From: Candidatus Pseudoscillospira faecavium
GTDB taxonomy: Bacteria > Bacillota > Clostridia > Oscillospirales > Oscillospiraceae
NCBI GenBank assembly: GCA_904420565.1
Contig: CAJFVV010000005.1
Span: 21,315-85,314 of the forward strand
Length of the DNA: 64,000 bases
Direction of reading: 5' to 3'
This document shows, in pieces, positions 8,142 to 15,511 of this stretch. A program made the translations under genes and the position numbers. How positions within the stretch are numbered: the stretch's first letter is position 1; each line of letters begins with the position of its first letter. Under the pieces are notes generated by a model. The model worked only from the letters and a program-made list of their open reading frames with translations, was not told the origin of the DNA and searched no databases.

Positions 8142-9827
8142 TTAATGATCTGCCTCCCATTCGGCAATACCCCTGGTTAAATTGGGCACCATCTGCTTTT
8201 TGCGGGAAACCACGCCCGGCAGCAGCACCGAAAAATCACTCGGTTCAGCCGGAGCAAACGCAGCTGCAACAATTTCTTTGGCATGCTTGCCTGCAAAAAT
8301 CAAGTCCGTAGACTGGGTCAAAATATTGGTCAGCATATAGCAGACCATGTCAATGCCTTCTTTTTCCAATACCTCATTGAGATACGGCAGCAACAGGTCC
8401 TTTGCTTTTTGGGCACTGCGATCAGACATAAAGCTGCTCTGCCCGATTCCGAAACGGACAGACCCACTGACAAACGGTTTAAAATCCGCATAGAAAAGAT
8501 CCTTGGCTGTTTTTCCATCCAGAGAAGCACCCGCCTCGAACATCTCGCTGGCATACTCATCAATTTCAATACCTGCAATGGCCGCCAGATTTTCCGCTGC
8601 ATTTTTGTCTGCCACCGTACAGGTCGGGGAACGGAACGCCAGTGTATCAGACAGGATCGCCGAGCACATCAGTCCCGCAATCTCCCTCGGGATTTTCACC
8701 CCGTTCTCCTGATACATCTGATAAATAATAGTAGCTGTGCAGCCCACAGGCTGATTGCGGAAATACACCGGCGCGGAAGTCTGCAGACCGCTGCCCAGGC
8801 GATGATGGTCAATGATCTCCAGCACCTCAGCTGCCATCAATCCTTCCACCGCCTGCCCCGGCTCGTTGTGATCCACCATAATCACCTGCTTTTTCCGCAG
8901 ATCCATCATATTCCGGCGGGAAATCATGCCATAATAGCGGCCATCCAGATCCAGCACAGGGAAATAACGGTGGCGCACCTTGACCATTACTTTCTGCACA
9001 TCCTCCACCGGTGCTTTCAAACTGAAGGACAACAGGCTGCCTTTGGTCATAAAATACGACACCGGCGCGCTTTGACTGATGAGACGCGCCGCCGTATAGG
9101 AATCATACGGCGTGCAAAGCACCGTTGTGTCATGGTTTTTCGCCATGCGCTGGATATGCTGCGGCACCGCATTGCCCCCGGTGACAACCATGCATCCCGC
9201 GCCCAGCTCAATTGCCAGCATCTGGGAATCCACACGGTTGCTTAAAATTACCGTATCGCCCTTTTCAATCACACTGGCCATGGTAGCCGCGTTGCCCGCT
9301 GCCACGCAGATTTTTCCTTCGCAGACACTCTCACTCAGATCACCTACAACCAGTTCGCCGTCCAGTGTTTTCACAATATTGCGGTAAGTGGTCTCTGCCT
9401 TGGTCATAATAGTGGCATCAAAGGCATCCATATAGGCTTTTGCTACATCCGTCATTGTGATCAGGCCCTGAATCCGGTTGTCCTCATCCACAATCACCAA
9501 TGTGTTGGCATCAATATCCTGCATCAGGTTCCAGGCATCTTTCATGGACAGCGAGCCTTGCACGCCTTCTACCCGGCGGATGGTCAGATCCTCCACCTGA
9601 GGGCTGACATCAAGGCAAATCTGCGGCGTGTCCATATGAAAATAGTCCAAAACAAATTTTGTTTCACTGTTGACCTTGCCTGCCCGGCGCGGTTCATAAT
9701 GCAGCGCCGGATTAATTTTATTTTTCAGATAAGCATAGGCAATTGCTGAACAGATACTATCCGTATCCGGATTGCGATGACCAATCACCAAAACATTTTT
9801 CTGCGTCTGCGCAGTCGTTTCCGCCAT
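8142..9827 (-). CDS. ppaC: manganese-dependent inorganic pyrophosphatase with regulatory CBS/DRTGG insert
   Basis: A 561-residue family II (DHH/DHHA2) pyrophosphatase that splits pyrophosphate to phosphate in the cytoplasm. The N-terminal DHH part has GHRNPDTDSICSAIAYAY; a CBS-DRTGG-CBS regulatory insert occupies roughly residues 65-300; VDHNEPGQ and EIIDHHRLGSG complete the catalytic centre, followed by DHHA2. Such enzymes, known from Clostridium perfringens, are controlled by adenine nucleotides. The ATG at 9827 follows AGAGAGGAA; a longer frame upstream has no ribosome site. Because ATP sulfurylase releases pyrophosphate, this enzyme could help pull the nearby PAPS pathway forward, but a separate operon with its own terminator suggests general housekeeping. 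Confidence 0.93.
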   Translation of the reverse strand: MAETTAQTQKNVLVIGHRNPDTDSICSAIAYAYLKNKINPALHYEPRRAGKVNSETKFVLDYFHMDTPQICLDVSPQVEDLTIRRVEGVQGSLSMKDAWNLMQDIDANTLVIVDEDNRIQGLITMTDVAKAYMDAFDATIMTKAETTYRNIVKTLDGELVVGDLSESVCEGKICVAAGNAATMASVIEKGDTVILSNRVDSQMLAIELGAGCMVVTGGNAVPQHIQRMAKNHDTTVLCTPYDSYTAARLISQSAPVSYFMTKGSLLSFSLKAPVEDVQKVMVKVRHRYFPVLDLDGRYYGMISRRNMMDLRKKQVIMVDHNEPGQAVEGLMAAEVLEIIDHHRLGSGLQTSAPVYFRNQPVGCTATIIYQMYQENGVKIPREIAGLMCSAILSDTLAFRSPTCTVADKNAAENLAAIAGIEIDEYASEMFEAGASLDGKTAKDLFYADFKPFVSGSVRFGIGQSSFMSDRSAQKAKDLLLPYLNEVLEKEGIDMVCYMLTNILTQSTDLIFAGKHAKEIVAAAFAPAEPSDFSVLLPGVVSRKKQMVPNLTRGIAEWEADH

Positions 9828-10013
9828 AAATAAATTCCTCTCTCTTGCCCGGGCAAACATTCTGTCCGGCGAAAACGCCGCCGGACTGCTTACACTGCCG
9901 CATACAGACAAGTTTATCATTTTGTTACCTGTATTTTACACTGCCCCGAAAAAAAGCGCAACGGAGAAATGGGAGTTTTTACAAAGAATTTCAGATTCCA
10001 ACACACTCTTTTG

Positions 10014-10045
10014 TAAAAAAAGGCGGCCGTTTAATCTCGGCCGCC
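10014..10045 (-). terminator. terminator of the AIM24-family gene
   Basis: An 8-pair stem GGCGGCCG/CGGCCGCC (10022-10029 with 10038-10045), followed on the minus strand by seven Ts. The rest of 9828-10057 holds only the ppaC promoter region and shows no gene. Confidence 0.85.
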
Positions 10046-10057
10046 CCCCTGATCCCT

Positions 10058-10741
10058 TTAAGATCCGCTTGTGGGAAGGAATGGAATAATGGATTTTGCC
10101 AGTGCGGGCGCAGGCATTGTCTGCAGCCAGATATGACCGGGCCCGGTAATGCGGGTGTTGAACAGGCCTTCCCCGCCGAAAAGCATATTTTTCACACCCT
10201 TGACCATCTGAATATCCATCGAGCAGGTCTCATCCATCGCAGCCAGGTATCCGGTATCCACCACAATCGTCTGATTGGCCGCCAAATCATACTCTACCAA
10301 GCTGCCGTTGATTTCCAAAAAGGTTATGCCATTTCCGGCAAAGCGCTGCATGATGAAGCCCTCGCCGCCGAAAAAGCCCGAACCCAGCTTTTTCTGGAAG
10401 AAAATGCTCATATCCACGCTGCTCTCCATAGCCAGGAAGGCAGATTTCTGCGCAACAATCGGGCGCTGAGGCGTGATCTGAATCGGCAGAATCTGCCCCG
10501 GCATTGTGGAGGCAATGGAAATCATGCCGCCGCCCTGGCGGGCCGTATAAGTGCAGCGGAACAGGGATTCTCCTGTCAATGCTCTTCCAAACAGCTTGCC
10601 GATGCCGCCGCCCGTATTGGTAGTCATTTCCATATTGGGCGACATCCAGGACATGCCATCGCTTTGGCAATGGATGGCTTCGTTTTCATTGAGACGACAT
10701 ATCACTGCAGGGAAAGGGGTACCGATAATTTCATATTCCAT
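10058..10741 (-). CDS. AIM24 / TIGR00266 family protein
   Basis: A 227-residue protein of the AIM24-like family (beta-helical, GG-rich repeats such as TNTGGGIGKLFGRALTGES and RQGGGMISIASTMPGQILPI). The family is widespread in Firmicutes and Actinobacteria and includes a mitochondrial biogenesis protein; its biochemical role in bacteria is not settled. No signal peptide or catalytic motif is seen. GAGAGGAG precedes the ATG at 10741. It is monocistronic, with a terminator just downstream. Confidence 0.85.
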   Translation of the reverse strand: MEYEIIGTPFPAVICRLNENEAIHCQSDGMSWMSPNMEMTTNTGGGIGKLFGRALTGESLFRCTYTARQGGGMISIASTMPGQILPIQITPQRPIVAQKSAFLAMESSVDMSIFFQKKLGSGFFGGEGFIMQRFAGNGITFLEINGSLVEYDLAANQTIVVDTGYLAAMDETCSMDIQMVKGVKNMLFGGEGLFNTRITGPGHIWLQTMPAPALAKSIIPFLPTSGS

Positions 10742-10892
10742 AAGTAAACTCCTCTCTCAAATTTGGCAAGAAACATTTGCACTTTTTCCAAATTCTGACT
10801 ATAATAGGGCTTGCGCTTATAATTTATTATAAAGGTTTGCGCCGGATTTGAAAAGAGGGAATTTCTTCATCCGGCCCCCGCAGGAGGTTTCC

Positions 10893-11312
10893 ATGTCCAA
10901 ATCAAAAAAGAAGAGAAAAAACAACCGCGTCAGCGCCGAAGATAAAGCAGCGCTGCGCCAGGAACGGGCTGAACTGCGTGCAAAGCAGAATCGTCGGGCT
11001 TTGTATGCAATAGGCGGTTTTATCATCTGTGCTGTAGTTTTAGTTGCTCTGCTGGTAGCCACGCTGCGTTTTCACCCGGAAGCGCGCTATACCGCTGAGC
11101 AATACCAGCAGCTGCAGACTGGCATGAGCTATGAACAAGTAGTCGATGTGCTGGGCCATGAAGGCGAAGCCGCTGAAGGCGGCAGCGGAACAGATGATTC
11201 CCAAACCTACATCTGGTCCAACGATGACGGCAGCAGCATCACTGTTACCTTTACAGGAGATACCGCTTCTGCAATCGATCAAGAGGGCATTTCCAACGAC
11301 AGCTCCACGTGA
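10893..11312 (+). CDS. membrane-anchored BamE/SmpA-fold (DUF3862-like) protein
   Basis: A 139-residue protein with a highly basic N-terminus (SKSKKKRKNNR), one membrane helix at about 37-58, then an extracytoplasmic domain with the BamE/OmlA-like signature LQTGMSYEQVVDVLG followed by YIWSNDDGSSITVTF. In Firmicutes this fold occurs in secreted or anchored proteins of unknown role and in beta-lactamase inhibitor-like proteins. The ATG at 10893 follows AGGAGG with good spacing. It stands alone and ends at a terminator. Confidence 0.75.
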   Translation: MSKSKKKRKNNRVSAEDKAALRQERAELRAKQNRRALYAIGGFIICAVVLVALLVATLRFHPEARYTAEQYQQLQTGMSYEQVVDVLGHEGEAAEGGSGTDDSQTYIWSNDDGSSITVTFTGDTASAIDQEGISNDSST

Positions 11313-11313
11313 A

Positions 11314-11341
11314 AAGCATCCCGCCTGCAGGCGGGATGCTT
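11314..11341. terminator. 28-bp perfect palindrome, probable bidirectional terminator
   Basis: AAGCATCCCGCCTG and its exact reverse complement meet with no spacer. It starts two bases after the DUF3862-like stop codon and touches the stop of the small minus-strand ORF. Confidence 0.7.
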
Positions 11342-11427
11342 CAGCGCTGGCTGATGGCCCGGTCGTCACCATAGATCAAGTCATCCACATCAGTTTCACT
11401 GCTGCCCTGATTAAAGATCCATTTCAT
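11341..11427 (-). CDS. candidate 28-residue small protein
   Basis: A short ORF on the minus strand preceded by CGGAGG nine bases before its ATG. The product starts MKWIFNQGSSETDVDD and continues to IYGDDRAISQR: polar, acidic in the middle, no membrane helix. A plausible promoter lies upstream (TTGCTG and TTATGA, 18 apart, about 11446-11475). It sits alone between two perfect palindromes that look like terminators, so it would be an independent short transcript. No family recognised; the call rests only on ribosome site and layout. Confidence 0.35.
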   Translation of the reverse strand: MKWIFNQGSSETDVDDLIYGDDRAISQR

Positions 11428-11488
11428 AAATTGATGCCTCCGTTTTGAGATACTCATAACAGTATATGACCGGAGAGCAGCAAAAAGT

Positions 11489-11538
11489 GTCATAAACGGG
11501 CGGGACGGAAAAATTTTTCCGTCCCGCCCGTTTATGAC
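11489..11538. repeat. 50-bp perfect palindrome with no loop, probable terminator
   Basis: The two 25-base arms (11489-11513 and 11514-11538) are exact reverse complements, beginning GTCATAAACGGGCGGGACGG and meeting at AAAAATTTTT. It lies 15 bases after the aldo/keto reductase stop on the minus strand and upstream of the small ORF. Half of it would act as a terminator stem; the perfection and length are unusual. Confidence 0.8.
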
Positions 11539-11553
11539 GTTCAATACAATCCG

Positions 11554-12678
11554 TCAGGAGCCAAAAAAGTCCTCCACAGTTTTCAGATGACGGCGGATCG
11601 CCAGCTGCTGCGGGCAGTGCGCCTCACAGGCGCCGCATTGGACACAGGCCGAAGCGTGCACCGCAATCTGGGCATAGCGTCGCGCTGCCACCGCAGGCGT
11701 ACTCCCCACAACAGAATTGTAAGCTTCAAACAGTGCCGGAATATTCAGTCCGTTGGGGCAGGGCATGCAATAAGCACATTGTGTGCAGGGAATCAGCGTC
11801 TCTTCCATGTAGGCTCTGCGCACCTGTTCCAGCATCGCAAGTTCCTCTTCCGCCAGGCAGCCCACGCGGCTTTGCTCTGCCCACGCAAGGTTTTGCTCAA
11901 GCTGTTCCATGGTACCCATACCGGAAAGCAGCACCCCCACCTCCGAAAGATTCCACAGCCATTCCAGCGCCCACTGCACCGGCGTTTTCTCCTCAGAAAT
12001 GCAGGCCGCCATTTTCGGTGTCAGGCGTGCCAGTTTTCCGCCCAGCAGCGGCTCCATCACCACCACGCCTAATCCACGCTGCGCCGCCATACGCAGCCCT
12101 TCCAGACCCGCCTGATATTCTGTGCCTGCATAATTGAGCTGAATCTGGCAGAATTCCCAAGCATCGGTATATTCCAAAACCCGCTGAAACACCGGAAGCT
12201 GATCGTGGAAAGAAAAGCCAATGTGTGAAATCTTTCCGGCCTTTTGGGCACGCTGCATCCTTTCTATCAAGCCCATGTCCTTCACTTTGCTCTCAAACGT
12301 GTTGGCGCTGATAGAATGCAGCAGATACAAATCAAAGTGATCTGTTCTGCACTTATGCAGCTGCTCGTCCAAAATCCGCTCAAAATCCTCCGGTTTTTCC
12401 AGCAGCCAGATGGGGCATTTATCGGCCAGATAGACCCGCTCCCGGTATCCGTCCGCCAGCGCTTTGCCCACCAAAGTCTCCGCGTTGCCGCCGTGGTAGG
12501 GATACGCTGTGTCAATATAATTCACGCCGCAGTCAATCGCATGGCGCAGCAAGCGGATACTTTCCTCCTCATGCAGCGCGCTGCCCATCTCCTGTCCATC
12601 CAACGTAGGCAGGCGCATTGTACCAAATCCCAAAACCGATACGGACAATCCTGTTTTTCCCAAAGTGCGATACTGCAT
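11554..12678 (-). CDS. aldo/keto reductase with C-terminal 4Fe-4S domain
   Basis: A 374-residue protein. The N-terminal TIM barrel has the aldo/keto reductase opening RTLGKTGLSVSVLGFGTMRL and the YIDTAYPYH region with the conserved Asp and Tyr. The C-terminal 80 residues carry two cysteine clusters, CTQCAYCMPCP and CVQCGACEAHCP, typical of a ferredoxin-like domain in clostridial oxidoreductases. The electron partner and substrate are unknown. AGGAAGGA precedes the ATG. The upstream HAD phosphatase gene ends 18 bases before it, so the two form an operon that ends at the long palindrome. Confidence 0.9.
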   Translation of the reverse strand: MQYRTLGKTGLSVSVLGFGTMRLPTLDGQEMGSALHEEESIRLLRHAIDCGVNYIDTAYPYHGGNAETLVGKALADGYRERVYLADKCPIWLLEKPEDFERILDEQLHKCRTDHFDLYLLHSISANTFESKVKDMGLIERMQRAQKAGKISHIGFSFHDQLPVFQRVLEYTDAWEFCQIQLNYAGTEYQAGLEGLRMAAQRGLGVVVMEPLLGGKLARLTPKMAACISEEKTPVQWALEWLWNLSEVGVLLSGMGTMEQLEQNLAWAEQSRVGCLAEEELAMLEQVRRAYMEETLIPCTQCAYCMPCPNGLNIPALFEAYNSVVGSTPAVAARRYAQIAVHASACVQCGACEAHCPQQLAIRRHLKTVEDFFGS

Positions 12679-12696
12679 GTTCTCGCTTCCTTCCTT

Positions 12697-13545
12697 TCAA
12701 ACCATTTCTCCCAAAGCATAACGCTCCACTGCCGCCGCAGCCCCGTCCTCATCGTTTGAGCCGGTGCGCGCATCGGCGCAGCGGAACAAAATCTCCTCGC
12801 TGTTGGCCATGGCAACACCCAATCCGGCCTTACGGAGCATGTCCAAATCGTTTTCGCTGTCGCCCACCGCCATAATTTCCGACGCTTCAATCCCCAGCAA
12901 TTCCCCCAGTTTCAGCAGTGCACTTCCTTTGCCAGCGCCTTTGCGGATTATTTCAATGTTTCCGATACCTCCGGAAACGAAGGATACTCCGGAATAATGG
13001 CGCACAATTTCCAGCGTCTCCTGCCGGAACCGTGCATTGCCCTCCGCATCCTTCAAAAAATTGATGACAATTTTCTCAGGCGCTTCCCCGCGCGCTTCCA
13101 CATAGGCAGGCAGATCCTCCACCACTTTGCGGGAAGCAATCAGATAATCCTGCATCGCCCGCACCAAATCCAGTTCACGAATGCGCGCACGGTCCACGCT
13201 TTCCATATAGCCCCAATCGCCGATAAACGCTCCCTGAACCACTTCCATCGTCCGCGTGCGCCGCAGGATTTCCACTGCATCTTCCAGCGGCATGCAGTTG
13301 GTATACAGCCGTTTGCCGCTGCGCAGATCACATACCGCCGCGCCATTGGTCACCACAGCATAGCGGATGCCGGGAATGGTAAGCAGCGCCTCCGGCAGGC
13401 CCACCCGCGGCCGTCCCGTGGCGGGCACCACAACAATCCCCTGCCGCGCTGCCCGGGCCAAAACACTGCAGGTATGTGCTGTGAGTTGTTTCTGACTGTT
13501 AAGCAGCGTGCCATCCAAATCAAGGCCCACCATGCGGATCGCCAT
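12697..13545 (-). CDS. Cof-type HAD-IIB family hydrolase
   Basis: A 282-residue haloacid dehalogenase phosphatase with C2B cap. Motif I is GLDLDGTLLNSQKQL near the N-terminus (nucleophile in DLDGT), and motifs III/IV are GKGSALLKLGELLGI and MAVGDSENDLDMLRKAGLG. Cof-type enzymes dephosphorylate sugar phosphates, pyridoxal phosphate or flavin nucleotides with broad specificity. The ATG at 13545 follows GGAAGGGA. It is the first gene of a two-gene operon with the aldo/keto reductase and divergent from yerC. Confidence 0.92.
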   Translation of the reverse strand: MAIRMVGLDLDGTLLNSQKQLTAHTCSVLARAARQGIVVVPATGRPRVGLPEALLTIPGIRYAVVTNGAAVCDLRSGKRLYTNCMPLEDAVEILRRTRTMEVVQGAFIGDWGYMESVDRARIRELDLVRAMQDYLIASRKVVEDLPAYVEARGEAPEKIVINFLKDAEGNARFRQETLEIVRHYSGVSFVSGGIGNIEIIRKGAGKGSALLKLGELLGIEASEIMAVGDSENDLDMLRKAGLGVAMANSEEILFRCADARTGSNDEDGAAAAVERYALGEMV

Positions 13546-13670
13546 TTACCGGTCGTCCCTTCCACAAAAAGAATTTGATTTCCGCCCGCGTGTGCGGTAT
13601 CATAGATCTAAACTGCATTTGATTTTAGCAGTTTTCCCATGGAGATGCAAGATAAAAGGAGCCTGTGCCT

Positions 13671-13985
13671 ATGAAGAAAGAATTGCACCACAGCGGCAGT
13701 GAAGCCTTTTATGAAACCGTCCTCAAACTGCAAAATGTGGACGAGTGCCGCGGATTTTTTGAAGATATCTGCTCCACCCACGAGCTGCGCACCATAGAAC
13801 AGCGTTTCCAGCTTTTGTATCTGCTCACCTGCGGCAGCAGCTATTCCGCCATCGAAGAAGAGACCGGCGCTTCCAGCGCTACTATCAGCCGTGCAAGTCG
13901 TCAGCTCAACGGCAGCCACTGCAATATTGCGGAAATCATTACCCGCAGCAACATTTCAAACGAAGAAAGAAAGTGTACCCTGTGA
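13671..13985 (+). CDS. YerC/YecD family TrpR-related regulator
   Basis: A 104-residue DNA-binding protein of the TrpR-like YerC/YecD family. The core CSTHELRTIEQRFQLLYLL is followed by a helix-turn-helix, YSAIEEETGASSATISRASR. The family is common in Firmicutes; its targets are generally unknown. AAAGGAG lies 9 bases before the ATG. Its stop codon overlaps the start of the ECF S-component gene, so regulator and transporter component are probably co-translated. Confidence 0.88.
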   Translation: MKKELHHSGSEAFYETVLKLQNVDECRGFFEDICSTHELRTIEQRFQLLYLLTCGSSYSAIEEETGASSATISRASRQLNGSHCNIAEIITRSNISNEERKCTL

Positions 13986-14515
13986 ATCATCAATCCCTGC
14001 GTCGTCTTGTTCTCTCTGCTCTGTTTGCAGCCCTCGCCTGTATTGCAACGCTGGTGATTCAGCTGCACGTCTCTCCCAATGGATATATCAACCTGGGCGA
14101 TTGCATTGTGCTTTTATGCGGCTGGCTGCTGTCCCCGGTTTATGGTGCTGCAGCGGCAGGTATTGGCTCTGCCATGGCCGATATTTTATCCGGTTATGCC
14201 TATTACGCCCCTGCCACACTCGTGGTAAAAGCACTCATGGCTCTGTTTGGCGGCATGGCGTTTCGCGCTGTTTCTGCTCACGGCAGGCACCGAATTCTGG
14301 CAGCATGCATTCTCAGCGCTGTTATTGCGGAATGCATCATGGCCGGCGGATACTACCTTTTTGAAGCCTTTGTTTTGGGTTTAGGTCCAGTGGGCGCGCT
14401 GATCAGCATGCCTGGCAACGCCATTCAGGCCCTGGGCGGCGGCATTTCCGGAATCGTTGTATATTTACTGCTTCGGCGCAGCGGTGCGCTGAAGCTGTTC
14501 AATGACCTTTCATAA
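13982..14515 (+). CDS. ECF transporter S component (substrate-binding membrane subunit)
   Basis: A 177-residue membrane protein with about five or six helices and the S-component hallmarks: LVLSALFAALACIAT near the N-terminus and NLGDCIVLLCGWLLSPVYGA. It binds a vitamin or related small molecule and hands it to a shared energising module (EcfA, EcfA', EcfT) encoded elsewhere. The ligand cannot be assigned. The GTG at 13982 overlaps the yerC stop as GTGA and is preferred; a GTG nine bases earlier (13973) is possible. Confidence 0.8.
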   Translation: MNHQSLRRLVLSALFAALACIATLVIQLHVSPNGYINLGDCIVLLCGWLLSPVYGAAAAGIGSAMADILSGYAYYAPATLVVKALMALFGGMAFRAVSAHGRHRILAACILSAVIAECIMAGGYYLFEAFVLGLGPVGALISMPGNAIQALGGGISGIVVYLLLRRSGALKLFNDLS

Positions 14516-14613
14516 CCTGCATCTTTCATTTGTTTTCATTCCAGCACAATGTGCCAATTCCGTTCCTGTTCTGCTTCCGCTCACGGCAGCGGTTATCTGA
14601 TCAAGAAAAGAAA

Positions 14614-14650
14614 AACGCCGGGTAAAATACTGCTTTTACCCGGCGTTTAT
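14614..14650. terminator. bidirectional terminator between S component and Nudix genes
   Basis: A perfect 14-pair stem AACGCCGGGTAAAA/TTTTACCCGGCGTT (14614-14627 with 14634-14647) flanked by A and T runs, between convergent genes. Confidence 0.88.
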
Positions 14651-14654
14651 TCGA

Positions 14655-15131
14655 TCAATCTTTCAGCAGGTTTTCCCGGCCGTTCAGCACAGCTTCCTTC
14701 AGCACATCGCCTTCATAGCGCAGCTTAAGCGTAAAGAACGGACTTGCATCAGCCATCCGGCGCAGAAACAGGCGATCTCCTTCCCAGGTAGGCAGCGCCA
14801 TCGCTTTTTCCTTTTCCACCCAGACAAGTTCTCCTTCGCTGCATGCAGACAATGTTCCCGTGTAATCCGTTGCATGAAAGAGGTACATGTATTCCCCCTC
14901 CCAGCGGTCCGAGAGGAATGTGATGACGCTGCACAGGCGAAATTCCGTCAGCGTCAGGCCCGTTTCCTCCTGCACTTCACGCAGCAGGCATTCTTCCGGG
15001 CTTTCATTTTCCTCAAACTTGCCTCCCACGCCAATCCATTTGTCATGATTCAGGTCATTTTCCTTTTTTGTCCGATGCAGCATAAGATATTGACCATCTT
15101 TTTCAATGTAACAAAGGGTTGTGTTTTTCAT
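14655..15131 (-). CDS. Nudix hydrolase (MutT / 8-oxo-dGTP diphosphatase-like)
   Basis: A 158-residue Nudix enzyme. The Nudix box reads GGKFEENESPEECLLREVQE then ETGL, matching GX5EX7REUXEEXGU in full, so the catalytic glutamates are present. The opening LCYIEKDGQYLMLHR is usual for the 8-oxo-dGTP diphosphatase type, which clears oxidised nucleotides. GGGAGG lies seven bases before the ATG. The substrate is inferred from family resemblance only. Confidence 0.88.
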   Translation of the reverse strand: MKNTTLCYIEKDGQYLMLHRTKKENDLNHDKWIGVGGKFEENESPEECLLREVQEETGLTLTEFRLCSVITFLSDRWEGEYMYLFHATDYTGTLSACSEGELVWVEKEKAMALPTWEGDRLFLRRMADASPFFTLKLRYEGDVLKEAVLNGRENLLKD

Positions 15132-15216
15132 CCTTTCGCCTCCCAGGTCGTATTGTATCGAACTTTTTCCTCTGCAGCAAGGGCGCTTGTCCCCTTGTTT
15201 ACAAATTGTTCACACA

Positions 15217-15297
15217 TCATTCAAAATTTCGTAACCACTTTAAGGCCCGCAAATGATAAGCTACAATCACAGCAAGGGATACAAGATACCCTTTCAT
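15217..15297 (-). CDS. candidate 26-residue hydrophobic peptide
   Basis: The ATG at 15297 is preceded by AGAGGAGAA at an eight-base spacing, one of the best ribosome sites in the region. The peptide starts MKGYLVSLAVIVAYHL and ends with a basic, aromatic tail (RALKWLRNFE), giving one possible membrane helix. It lies between the kinase terminator and the Nudix gene on the same strand. Type I toxins, signalling peptides and small membrane regulators look like this, and so do chance ORFs. No family recognised. Confidence 0.4.
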   Translation of the reverse strand: MKGYLVSLAVIVAYHLRALKWLRNFE

Positions 15298-15410
15298 AAA
15301 ATAAATTCTCCTCTTTTACTCTCTCTAACACATGCTGTGTTTTCGTTTCCCCCACGGAAACACAGCCCCGATTTCTCCCGTACCTCCCCCTAAACTGGTA
15401 CGTTTCAAAA

Positions 15411-15452
15411 GCCGCCCGGTTTTGGCGCACTGTGCGTCACAAGCCGGGCGGC
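15411..15452. other. long imperfect hairpin in the 15132-15511 interval
   Basis: GCCGCCCGG (15411-15419) pairs with CCGGGCGGC (15444-15452), enclosing a second short stem GCGCAC/GTGCGT. It lies just beyond the operon terminator and upstream of the 26-residue ORF; it could be a second terminator or a leader structure. Confidence 0.4.
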
Positions 15453-15460
15453 CTCTATGT

Positions 15461-15497
15461 AAAAAGCACGGGTCTTCTGTAAAGGCCCGTGCTTTTT
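15461..15497 (-). terminator. terminator of the 12-gene c-di-GMP/polysaccharide operon
   Basis: AAAAAGCACGGG (15461-15472) pairs with CCCGTGCTTTTT (15486-15497), 14 bases after the hybrid kinase stop; the minus-strand product ends in a T-run. Confidence 0.85.
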
Positions 15498-15511
15498 CGC
15501 TGCCGCAGAAC

